Below are positions 53,544 through 64,000 of a DNA stretch of 64,000 nt, one piece after another; the first letter of the stretch is position 1; every line of letters starts with the position of its first letter. The position numbers were made by a program, and so were the translations under genes. A model generated the notes under the pieces. That model searched no databases. It saw only the letters and a program-made list of their open reading frames with translations, and was not told where the DNA came from. The stretch is from Amoebidium appalachense (lineage: Eukaryota; Ichthyosporea). Where the stretch lies: NCBI GenBank assembly GCA_963693365.1, contig CAVNZM010000004.1:13578001-13642000 (forward strand). Direction: 5' to 3'.

Positions 53544-53984
53544 TCTCAAGCTGACGATTTGGCCAGCATTCCTGGGGATGCTGTTTAATATTTGTGAATT
53601 AAAAAAAATGTTTGAAATGTACCTAAGTCATTTTCAACATCCATCCATTTTGGGCAGGCAGACAACTATCAGACCGAGCTCGAACGCGCTTACAGTAAGC
53701 ATCCCGCCATCCATCAACCCACCTTCACACGAACATAGGAATCAACAATATAAAGATATAAATGCATTAATATGCATGGCCACCTACACAGATGCGGTGT
53801 CAATTGAGTACAAAAAATTAACTGCTAATTTTCCAAGCCTTGTACAAAACTTGGACTGAAAACCCAGACACTCCCGTTAGATACTTTTGTAGAGCTGTAT
53901 TCTGCATAGCACAGAGTGTTTGGAAGCCCCCCAATTCGAGGAATCTGTGGTAGGGATGGTCTTTTTTTTTGGAGGGTTGTGTGT

Positions 53985-54032
<48 letters not shown>

Positions 54033-54178
54033 GGGGGCAGGGGCTTGTGTGGCGGGCTAGGCGGTTGGGGCGCCGAATACAAATCATGATGATGATCTCA
54101 GTTGGCTAACGGCTAGTGTGGTGGTGCGTGTGGAGAGACTGGCTACGTGGACGGTAAAAAGGCCCGGGCCTGAAGGAG

Positions 54179-54185
54179 TTTTTTT

Positions 54186-54225
<40 letters not shown>
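54179..54225. repeat. T17 G30 composite tract
   Basis: Abutting T and G runs, in the same polarity as the other composite tracts (C then A on the minus strand). Confidence 0.95.
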
Positions 54226-54226
<1 letters not shown>

Positions 54227-54897
54227 GGGGGGAGAAGGATGACTTGTAAGTTAACCGATTCTAATTAGAAATCCTAAGCTTTCAATTCGAAGACAACAGT
54301 AACTACGATCGTATTGCAGTCGGAACCACTTTGGCGAGAATGATAAAAAAAAAGTTTATTTTTTTTTAAAAAAAAACGGGCTTTCACCCTTCTCCTCAAA
54401 AAAGAATGACATATCCTGTCGTGATAAATTTGGTTGGGCCTGGACAGGTAGCGAGTGAGAGAACGGTGGCCGTGGGCAGGGTGGTGGTGGGCCAGGGGGA
54501 GGGGGGAGGGGGTGGAAGGGGGCTGGGGCTGGGTAGGATGGAGTGGGGTGGTGGGGGAAGAGGGGGAAAGACTTTACCCAACAAACAGGGCCAGGTGGAT
54601 TTCCCTGGATCAGGAAGTGCATGCCTGAAAGATGAAGTTGTTCCTTCGGGAGGGGCCGGGGGAAGCCGGGAGGAGGGGGGGGGAGGGGGGGAGGGGGGAG
54701 GGGGGGGGATGGGGGAGGGGGGATGGGGGCAGCCGGGACATCGAGGACCCTGGCATTAATAATGGGGAGCACCGTGCAACTGCCCCATATTGCCCCACAT
54801 GAGACTTAGTTCATCGCGTTTCCAAACCCCCCAGTGGCAACCTGGCCATAATGATTGGTCCCCGCGCCCCCCCCCCCCCCCCACCTCCTCCAAATCC

Positions 54898-54928
<31 letters not shown>

Positions 54929-56012
54929 ACCACCACCACCACCACCTCCACCCGGGCCACCACCACCATCACCATCGCCATCTTTTCCCAGCTTGCATAA
55001 TTTCGAGGCAGGCCACGATGGAACCCACAACACTACCTGCAAATGTGGGCATGGCCAACCCCCTGCCACAGAAATCTTTGCATTGCGCAATCGTTTCACT
55101 TAGCATTCCCCCCAAACCCTCAAGAGAAAACAACACATGAGCAGGTTTGAGAGATATTAGACTCTAATTTCTATGGCCTAGTTTGATTCGATACTGTCTC
55201 TTTACAAGGAGCTTCGTCAGAAGGATTATTACCCCTCTCCACTCTCCAGCTTCCATTGGCGCTCCTGCACGCCCACCCCCCCCCCCCCCCCCCCTCACAC
55301 CCCACCCCATCATCAATCTCCTCCTCCCCCCCTCCTCCCCCACGTGATCCTGAGTAGCAGGGGTTTAGGAGACTGCCAAGTCGACGGCTTTGGCTGCCTA
55401 AAACATAAGAAAGACTCGGGAAAAAAATTGCGTTGAAAAAACGTTACATAATAAAGCATACAAGCCTTTATGAACCAGCATGTATTGCACATCTTTAAAC
55501 CAGCACGAAAAACAAGTGTACCTCGAACATGCATGTCCCTATGCAATAATATGGCACTCCTTTCCTGCAGGAACTGGCCAGTGCAAAAAGGGGGAGAGGG
55601 GGGATGGGAGACCGAGGGGGGGGGGGGGGGGGAAGGATCAGCTGAGCCTAACGCTTTCTGCGGAAGGACATTGACACAGTGTCCATATGGCCAAGATTCT
55701 AAGCCAACAAGATCGTATCAACACAAACTGGCTAAAAGCCCAATGCTGTTTTCTTGACTAGCCCGTCTTGGTTATAAACTTTTTGCTGATAGCCCCCTCC
55801 CGCTCCCGGCACCCTACCCTTCCCCGTGTGAAGGTGGTTGTTAGAACTCACGCTACGCACACACACGGACAGACACACACATGCACATATACACGGATTA
55901 ACATACTGCAAAGACATGTCCGTCCCCCCGCCCCCATCCCCCCTCCCCCCCCCCCCCTCCCCTTCCCCCCCTTCCCGAAGCCCCAACCTGCAAACACACA
56001 CAACAATGGACA

Positions 56013-56013
<1 letters not shown>

Positions 56014-56104
<91 letters not shown>
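56014..56104. repeat. (CA)n microsatellite
   Basis: About 45 pure CA units. Confidence 0.98.
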
Positions 56105-56107
<3 letters not shown>

Positions 56108-56457
56108 GCACACAATATAAGAATATAACCCAGCGGACAATCGCAGCCACTACCACTACAACCCCCACCAGCAGGCTCCCACCCACAGCATTTATGCCTG
56201 CAACCCGCCCCCCCCCCCCTTCCCCCCCCCCCCCCCCCTCCCCCTCGATGTCTCACCCTGTCACGTTTACTATTATTGCCTTCCCATCCTCAAAGGAGGC
56301 TGAAATCCTCTGCACGGGCAAACACTCTAAGTGGTGTGTTGCCAACCCCCCCCCCCCCCCTCCCCCCAGCTAGGTGTGCGCTACTGAGCATCACGACGTG
56401 GTTAATCATGTAACAAACCGTTGGAAGAAACCTAATCGTCAACATACATTTCCTCAC

Positions 56458-56598
56458 CTGTTTGTGGTGTGCAAGGCTCTAGGGTTTCTCTGAATTCTGT
56501 TCACAACCACAGTTACTTTACCCGCAAAGCTAAATAATTCAACACAAGTTTCTTCCCAGAACTGCATGGAGTTATCGAAAGCGCATACCAACAGTTTA
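56458..56598 (-). CDS. Possible orphan exon, unidentified protein
   Basis: A minus-strand segment ending at a good donor (AACAG|GTGAGG) encodes KLLVCAFDNSMQFWEE followed by TCVELFSFAGKVTVVVN. It is protein-like in composition and free of simple sequence. The putative acceptor (CGGAG) has a poly(G) rather than a pyrimidine tract, and no partner exon was established. No family is recognised. Confidence 0.25.
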
Positions 56599-56693
56599 CT
56601 CCGCCCCCCCCCCCCCCCTCTCTCTCTCCCCCCCTCCGCCCACCCCCACCCCCACCGGCCCCACTCCCACCCTACCAGCCAGCCCCATTTACC

Positions 56694-56740
<47 letters not shown>

Positions 56741-57157
56741 CTGGAAACACAGACACACACACACAAATACCCAAAGGCTACCCCCCTCCCCCCCCCCCCC
56801 CCCCCCCCCTTCCCTCTCCCCCTGTCCCCCCATGCCCCCACCTGCTTGTGGCCTCGTACTTGTTTTCCTCATTCGTTTCACCTCACCCCCTTTCCCTTCT
56901 TGCCCTTGCCTCCATCCGTCATCCCCTCTCATCACCCCCGTTTCTTCCACACCCCAACACCAGAGCCCCACCCTGCTTCCCCCGCTTGCACCCCCCTCTA
57001 CACCCTTAGGCTAATGCCACACCTCCCCTGTCTGAGCCTGCTTGCCCATCTCCCTACCCCCAGCGTCCCTGTGCCGGTTGGTCCCCCCCCCCCCCCCCCC
57101 CCCCTTTCCCCCCCATTCTACCGTCATCACCTCACTAGTCTCAATTTCCTATACCCG

Positions 57158-57200
<43 letters not shown>

Positions 57201-57610
57201 CTTCCCCCCCCCCCCCTTCTTTCCCCCCCCAGTCATCCACCCACTGAACCACCCACACATCCTACTGTCCTCCCCGGTCCCTCCGGATCCCTGCTCTAAG
57301 TACAAAACCAACCGTGCCGTGTCCTCCTAGAGGTGCAACCTCTTGCCGAGGGGCCAAAGTAGAGGGAGATGTGGAAAGGGGGGGGGGGGGGGAGGGGGGG
57401 GGATTGCTTTTTTTTTTTTTTATGGGGGGGGGGGGGGGGGGGAAGGGGGAGGGGCAGTGATACACGTATACTATACCGTGGTGCCATCAGACTGAAACAC
57501 GATGGCCTGCCACAAAGCCAGCTTCTTTCATTCTTTCTGGCAAGTTTTCTTTCTTTTCTTTTTTCCCCTTTTTCTTCTTTAATTCCTTCTTTCTTTTTCT
57601 TTTCCCGATG

Positions 57611-57661
57611 TTTTTTTCTTTTTTTTTTTTTGGTGGTGGTGGTGGTGGTGGTGGTGGTGGT

Positions 57662-57698
<37 letters not shown>
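57611..57698. repeat. T(n)(GGT)nG(n) composite tract
   Basis: A T run (57611-57631), ten GGT units (57632-57661) and 37 G. It appears to be a composite T-to-G tract with an intermediate triplet repeat. Confidence 0.95.
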
Positions 57699-57699
<1 letters not shown>

Positions 57700-58240
57700 A
57701 ATCTTATTTTTACACAGGCAAGACCTGCACGCCAGAGTCTTGCATTTTGCCAAAAAATTACCGCTAGAATCTACCAGCAGAAAATCTTTTCTACACCTGC
57801 AAACCACACATTGTTAACATGGCACATAGTGAGCTGGGCACACAGCAGCTGTTTAACCCCGATACAAAGTGTACCAGAGGAAATTGCTGATTGAATATAA
57901 GACATTAGATATCGATGGGGGGGGGGGGGGGGGGGGGGGGGGTGGAGGAGGGGGGGGGGGGGGGGGGGGGGAGGAGGGAGGGGAGGTAGGTGGGGGGGGG
58001 GGGAGGGGGAGGAGGAGGGTTGCCGATTGATCCCCCCCCCCCCCTCTCCCCCCCCCCCCCCCCCCTTTTTTTTGGGGGGGGGGGGGGGGGGGAAGACGTG
58101 CCGATTGGTTTTTTTTTTTTTTTTTCTTTTTCCCGACGGGTTTATGATGGCCCTCAGGAGCGGCAAAGGGGTCCCAGGGAGGGGGAGGGGAGGGGAGGTA
58201 GGTAGGTAGGGAGGGAGGGAGAGAGGGATGGAGGGGGAGG

Positions 58241-58469
<229 letters not shown>

Positions 58470-58660
58470 AGAGAGAAGGAGAGGGGGAGGGGAGGGGGGG
58501 GGGGGGGGCCCGGGGGTTTGAACCTGACTCTGCTCCTATTCAAGCCTTGTTATTTAAGCCTTGTTATTCAGAAGGTGTTAGTGCGGATGCATGTAGTTTA
58601 CACAGTGTACACGCACATCTATTTAAGATTTACGCTTGCGAAGATACGTTAGCACAATAT

Positions 58661-58779
<119 letters not shown>

Positions 58780-61040
58780 TTGTCTCTTAAGGTTTGTGAT
58801 GGCATGTGTTTCATACGTAGTCCATGGCCACATCATTTTAAAGACTTGTTAATGTGTGAAACTACATGTAACAGTTGCCGTTGTGTCATTGTTACAATCT
58901 CAACGGAGGCTCGCGAGGGCCCTTCAATAATAAACCGTTGTTAACGGACGTTCACACTGTCTGATAGAAATTAGTACGTTCAGGTTGTCATGATCATCAG
59001 TGTAACATAAGAACTTATATTTCGGTGCATGTCGTGATATGCAGTGCGTTTCCCAGTGTCAGCAGCAGACCGCGACGGCTTTTCAGTGCACGGCTTTAAT
59101 AGATAATGGAAGTGCCTGATGGACCGAAATGCGTGCCACTGGCCCGCGTGATCGTCACACCTCAACAGTCACCTCACTCTCAACGTGCACATGTATGCGT
59201 GGGCTCGGCATGCCATAGATGTCAGCATGATAGATAACAAAAGTCTTACCCTTATCAGGTGCTGCTAACACAGGGACGGCTCAGGGTTAATGGCATAGAT
59301 GCCCGGGCAGAGCTCGAGTGCGGGTTGTCCTAGACTACCTAGGGAATGTTATAAGTAAGGCAACACACCCACAATTGGCAGCCTGCAGCTGCAGCATTCG
59401 ATATGGACCACTTTGGATCTATAATAGGCCGATCTGTGGAATGCGGCTCTGGAGCCATAGGGCCTTCCCGTGTGCAGACTGCGCAGCCGCGTTTTCCGTG
59501 CGAAACTTACAACACCTACAAGAACTGAAGCGACTCTATCTAACCTACTTTAAGCTAGTATAAGCGCACTTTTAGAGTAGTGAGTAATTGTATATGACAC
59601 AAATAACAACAGTTTAAAATATTGGTTAAACAATCAAAAGCCCCGCACGCACATGCCCGCTCATCAGTAGAGCTGCAGTCTACCTCCGGAGTCTAGATCT
59701 GTGGACGTGGTGGTATGGTGTGTGGTTCACGGAACTATGGTTAGAAGACGCCGTGACGTGGCCCAGTAGAGTGAAAAAAGAACCTATAAGAGCCAAAGGT
59801 TATGCAGAGACCACTTTAACCCGGTCACTGCAACTTTTTTTGTGTCATCGACAACAAGCCACTACACCTCAAACCTGTTACGGTAACCGGAGCTTGTCCC
59901 ACTGTACGCCCGTTCTAGAAGGTGCAAACAGTGGGGTTTTGGTGCTACCACTCAGAAGAAGCCAAATAAACATGACTTGGTTGTTCAGGCATAGGCTCAA
60001 GTTTGTCCCACCCCCATCATGCTCAACTTATACACTGCCCATAACCACCCACCTGCCCGCCCCTGACTGCATGGGAAGGCCCGCCCGTACTAGTCCCCCC
60101 TCTACACAACTAACTTAGGCAAGAACACCGGGCCGTAAGAAACACACACACACATACAAACAAAAATACACACAAACACACACACACACACGCACACACG
60201 CACACACGCACACACACATGTGCCCTTGCAGTCGCCTAAGAAAATAATTTTTCATTTTGCCTCTTTTCTGATTAAATATTCATGTGCCACCTGTGGGCAT
60301 GTTTACCTTTGCTGCTGGCGATTTTTTACTTTCTTCGTAAGCAGGTAGCAGACTGCACGTAGGCAATCAGCAAACAACGGCTGCAAATTTGTGCTGCCTC
60401 GCCGGAGAGGCTATGTACATGTGAAAATTTTGTGACTTTTGTCCCTGAAATGCTGAAGTCTCGAAAAGTGTCCCTAACTTTTTGGGCTAGATCCACCGAT
60501 TTTTCAACAGTGGCTCTACTATAGCCATAAAGACAAAAATAATACCCCCTCAATACGGTTGATGGCTCTGTTGGTGTCATCCAGGCAAGGAAAACGCACC
60601 TACTAGCTAAAATGGCACCAGCCAAAACCGAATTTCACACCCTGGCCATGGCAGATCCACCAATCAACTGAAATCCAATCAAAATTAAGACCCAATCAGA
60701 GAGGTGAAGATGCATTCCTGTGATCTTTGGTGACGCGGCTGTTTCAGCTGTGAAATACTGTATTATAGCCATTATTTTCGACCAAACACCTAAATATTTC
60801 ATAAAATAACATTTATAAACGTCAAACTGTAAATGGTTGTCCGTATATGACATTAACAGTGCTTAGAACCTCAGATCACCATGAGTCGATCACAGACCAA
60901 TGAAAATAGACCATGATGATAACCAATAGGAATTCAGCACAAATAGTTCTATTACACCAATCAGTTCACACGAGCGTGACAGATCACATGAAATGAACAC
61001 ACGTGTACAGCCTGGCACACATCCACACACAAGTTGCGGA

Positions 61041-61113
61041 CCAATAGGCTATGTCGCTGAGCCACGGGGTCAGCCATTTCACGCGTGCGACATGTGAAGG
61101 CGGAAGTATATAA
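61041..61113 (+). promoter_or_regulatory. CCAAT and TATA boxes of the chitin-synthase-like gene
   Basis: CCAAT (61041-61045) and TATATAA (61107-61113) precede the ATG by 143 and 75 nt, a standard arrangement giving a leader of about 45 nt. Confidence 0.6.
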
Positions 61114-61187
61114 CTGCCCACCAGCCCACTTTACCGATGCATACCAGGAAGTTGCACATGCAACTGCAGTAAATGCGAAATTTTTAA

Positions 61188-63395
61188 ATGGCGAGTCTCT
61201 CACACAGCGTCCAAGACGCCACGCCAACCAAAGAGGGCAAGGTGAAAGACGATATGCTTGTTGGCTCCGTCGCCATCACCATTCCTTCGGAAACCAAAGC
61301 GGCAGTAGCCCATACCACAACCACCCTACGCAGTTTTGTGGGGACACGGCACTTTTCTCCCGACCCCTCCACACAGTACTTCCCCCTGGCCGACCCCCAC
61401 CCCAACCGTCGTGTAGCCGTGCTTGTGCCCTTCTACAATGAGGATGCCGCCGACATGCGCCGTACCCTCGAGGGTCTGGCCAGCCACGCGCTGGAGCTGA
61501 AGGAGTTGGGTGTGGTTATGTGCGCTGTGGCCGTCATGGATGGCTGGCACAAGGCCTCGCATGCCATGCATGCCTACCTGCGCACCCTCTTTCCTGGGTC
61601 TGTGGAAGTAGACGGCACCAGCAAGCCGTGGTGGGAGGTGGCTGAGAGCATAGGCCCGGCACAGAGCGAGGCCGGTGTGGCGACCCACGTGGTTGAAAAT
61701 GTAGCAACGGTTAACCAAAAGGGCGACGGAAGCATCAAGGTTGGGCCACCAGCTACCGTCGGCGTCAAGCTTGAAAACGGCATGTACCTAGAGCTCTCTC
61801 TAATTGTCAAGATGGACAACCGCAAGAAGCACAACTCCCACGAGTGGTTTTTACGTTCACACGGCCCGGCCCACGGTGCCCAGTACGTACTGACAACAGA
61901 CTGCGGCACTGTGTTTGAGGCTGGCAGCATGTGCAAGTTTGTGCGCTACATGGACTCCCACTCCCAGTGCTCGGGCCTGACCGGCCGTCTTCGCTGCATG
62001 TCTGCACGGCAGCAGGGGTGTGAGGGTGAGGGTCTTATTGCCAAACTCAACCGTGCGTGTCAGCGAGTAGACTACGAGACCGTCAGCTTCCTCTTTCCTT
62101 TCTACCGCCTGGCCGGCACCATGCCATGCCTCCATGGCCCATGTGGGTTCTTCCAACTAAGCGACATCCAGGGGGAAGCCATCGAATACTACTTTGGGCT
62201 GCTCAATGCCCACCCAGACCACGTGGGCATCTTCCACGGCAACCTGGTCATGGCCGAGGACCGTGTGCTCAGCATTGCTGCATTCACACAGACGGGCAAG
62301 TACACCACATGGCTGCCCGATGCGGTGTTCTACTGCGAGGCCGAGACAGACACCTACCGCCTTCTGGCTCAGCGACGAAGGTGGACAAACGGTGCACTGG
62401 CTGGTTTTTTGTGGCTGCTGGGCGGGGCGGGGATGGTGAAACCTGGGGCCGTGACCAACAAGTTCTACATGTTTCTGCGCTACATGTCGTCCCTGCTCAC
62501 AAGCGCCATGTTTGTGCTCGAGGTTGCAACGGGGGCACTTACCGCCGCATTCTTCCTGTTTGTGGTGTGGGCCACTCTACTCACGGCATTTCCTACTTGG
62601 CCCATGTGGGCCTATGACGCGGTGGTTTTCAGCATCATGGGGCTGTGGTTTTCCTTCACGGTCGTGCACATGTTCACCAAGTTTGTGCGGCCCTTCTACT
62701 ACTTTATGCTCGTGCTCGGTGCCGTCCTAGCCGCCCTGATCACTGCATCTGCATGGCGCGGTTTTGCGCTTGTGTTTGAGGGCAAGCGGGAAATGGGTGT
62801 GCCGCAGTACTATGCCCTGATTGCCATTGTGTGCCCGCTTCTGTTTTCACTCTTCAGCGGCACATCATCATTTGTCATCACAGCAACCAACATTATTCCC
62901 GCCATACTTATGGAGCCCACCTTCAACGGTCTCTTCCGCATGTACTCCTTTGCACGTACATGGGACGTCACTTGGGGCTCCCGTCCACCTGCACCGTTGG
63001 CCTCTACATCAGAACTGCCCACATACACGTCCGAAAATGAATTGGAGCCCCCCCAGCAAGCAAAAAAAAAACCCCTCGTCCCACGAATCCCCACCAAAGT
63101 GCAGGGAGTGCTCATAGCGGTGCTGGTTCTTGTCAGCAACGGGCTTGTGTTTGTGTTTCTACGGCCGTCCCTTCAACTTATCGCAAGTGGGCGGTGGGCG
63201 CTCATTTTCATGTGTCTTCAGCCATCAGCCATTCTGCACGTGTGTGCCTCCTTCGTCTTCTACATGTGGTATACCCCTCACACTATCTACAAAACGGCAA
63301 AGGGCGTAGCCAGGAGGTGGAGGCAGAGGCCCATCCACAGGCAAAACGAAGCATGGTCACCGTCTGCAAGGAGCAGCATCATGTCCCAAGTGTAG
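61188..63395 (+). CDS. Chitin-synthase-like family 2 glycosyltransferase
   Basis: This is an intronless gene of 735 aa. The start is the ATG at 61188, after a TATA box and an A-rich context (TTTAAATGG). The cytosolic GT2 domain has VLVPFYNED (about 79-86), LTTDCGTVFE (about 235-243, the nucleotide/metal Asp region), AEDRVLS (about 355-361, the ExDR-type catalytic Asp region) and QRRRWTNG (about 394-401, the QRRRW product-binding motif). About six or seven hydrophobic segments follow (about 420-595 and 655-710), with a soluble Pro-rich linker near 620-650 and a basic C-terminus. These motifs together are diagnostic of chitin synthases, which transfer GlcNAc from UDP-GlcNAc and extrude chitin through the plasma membrane. 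The usual LNG after QRRRW is TNG here. It lacks the long N-terminus and myosin head of some classes. The class cannot be fixed without a tree. Its lack of introns contrasts with the neighbouring genes. Confidence 0.93.
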   Translation: MASLSHSVQDATPTKEGKVKDDMLVGSVAITIPSETKAAVAHTTTTLRSFVGTRHFSPDPSTQYFPLADPHPNRRVAVLVPFYNEDAADMRRTLEGLASHALELKELGVVMCAVAVMDGWHKASHAMHAYLRTLFPGSVEVDGTSKPWWEVAESIGPAQSEAGVATHVVENVATVNQKGDGSIKVGPPATVGVKLENGMYLELSLIVKMDNRKKHNSHEWFLRSHGPAHGAQYVLTTDCGTVFEAGSMCKFVRYMDSHSQCSGLTGRLRCMSARQQGCEGEGLIAKLNRACQRVDYETVSFLFPFYRLAGTMPCLHGPCGFFQLSDIQGEAIEYYFGLLNAHPDHVGIFHGNLVMAEDRVLSIAAFTQTGKYTTWLPDAVFYCEAETDTYRLLAQRRRWTNGALAGFLWLLGGAGMVKPGAVTNKFYMFLRYMSSLLTSAMFVLEVATGALTAAFFLFVVWATLLTAFPTWPMWAYDAVVFSIMGLWFSFTVVHMFTKFVRPFYYFMLVLGAVLAALITASAWRGFALVFEGKREMGVPQYYALIAIVCPLLFSLFSGTSSFVITATNIIPAILMEPTFNGLFRMYSFARTWDVTWGSRPPAPLASTSELPTYTSENELEPPQQAKKKPLVPRIPTKVQGVLIAVLVLVSNGLVFVFLRPSLQLIASGRWALIFMCLQPSAILHVCASFVFYMWYTPHTIYKTAKGVARRWRQRPIHRQNEAWSPSARSSIMSQV

Positions 63396-63869
63396 GCCAT
63401 GTGCATGTGTTACTATATTTAGTAATAGCTCCCTATATATATTTCGTTGGTTGGTTGACCCTGCTGGGCTGGGTCATGAGATTTACTACGTAGAAAGTAT
63501 GTGGGCGGACACTAAGCTATATAATGTATAATGAATGAAAAAATGCTTCTGTACACTATGTATTTAACGCATGATACTCGAAACCGCTTTCAAGCTTGAC
63601 AATGTACAGTATGTGATGAAATCGATGAACAAGAACATGAAGAAAGGACTTGATACCGATGTATACATTTGCCACCGTATGAAAGATGAATCAAACGACG
63701 TCTTTTTCTCGTTCGATAACCAGTTGATGTAAGCCTCCTGTCGAGCCCCCCCCCCCCCCCCCTCCCCCCCCCCCAAAAAAAACAAAAAAAAAAAAAAAAA
63801 AAAAAACACCTCCCCCCTGCTCGGTCCCCCCACTCCCCCCCCCCCCCTCCCCCTCCCCCTCTTCCCCTT

Positions 63870-63902
<33 letters not shown>

Positions 63903-64000
63903 TCCCCCCCTCCCCTCCCGCACCCCTCCGCACCCCCCCTCACCCCACCCCCTCCCTGCCGACCCGAGCATGGGCGTGCTTCTAATGCATACTCTAGGTG
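63396..64000. other. 3' flank of the chitin-synthase-like gene and right edge
   Basis: About 350 bp of unique sequence is followed by a C(n)A(n) composite tract (63746-63806, C then A on the plus strand, the sense of the preceding gene) and further C-rich runs (63835-63930). No gene was seen. Confidence 0.6.

Noticed and set aside
59318-60118. Two plus-strand ORFs of 81 and 132 codons in the spacer before the chitin-synthase gene
   Set aside because: They are Cys/Trp/Arg-rich with no domain or splice context, as expected of chance ORFs.

Overview
The window is nuclear DNA from an intron-rich microbial eukaryote. Its genes are split into many short GC-rich exons with GT..AG introns (donors such as GTATGT, GTGCGT, GTGAGT; CTAAC/TTAAC-like branch sites are visible in several introns). 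The introns and spacers are packed with (GT/CA)n, (CT/GA)n and very long poly(G)/poly(C) tracts. A chitin-synthase-type GT2 enzyme, an SPX-ankyrin-GDPD protein of the yeast Gde1 kind and a PAP2 enzyme resembling sphingoid-base-phosphate phosphatases together suggest an opisthokont: an early fungus or a fungus-like holozoan protist such as an ichthyosporean. That placement is inference; no rRNA or other phylogenetic marker is present.

Layout. 1-1.3 kb: the last exon of an unidentified + strand gene. 2.7-3.5 kb (-): an intronless bZIP transcription factor. 8.2-12.1 kb (-): a five-exon PAP2 phosphatase whose 5' end is not resolved. 14.7-19.0 kb (+): a DUF885-family gene with four frame breaks and no HEAxPGHH segment, annotated as a pseudogene. 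21.1-26.8 kb (-): a six-exon gene for a Met/Gly-rich N-terminus and a Ser/Asn-rich acidic C-terminus, probably a nuclear cofactor. 27-31.8 kb: spacer with a tandem LTR-like element and weak candidate exons. 31.9-45.7 kb (+): a 19-exon Gde1-like gene whose reading frame closes exactly (961 codons). 47.7-52.6 kb (-): a complete seven-exon alpha/beta-hydrolase of 292 aa. 52.6-61.1 kb: repeat-dominated spacer. 61.2-63.4 kb (+): an intronless chitin-synthase-like gene.

The genes do not form a pathway cluster. The Gde1-like enzyme (phosphate-sensing SPX domain plus glycerophosphodiesterase) and the PAP2 enzyme both act in phospholipid or phosphate metabolism. The chitin synthase builds wall polymer.

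The less ordinary content is structural. There is a dispersed element family whose one end abuts poly(C). Composite C(n)A(n) tracts recur with a nearly constant polarity. Two minisatellites have units that include a splice site, one an acceptor and one a donor. A degenerate shadow of an ankyrin exon lies in the intron upstream of that exon.
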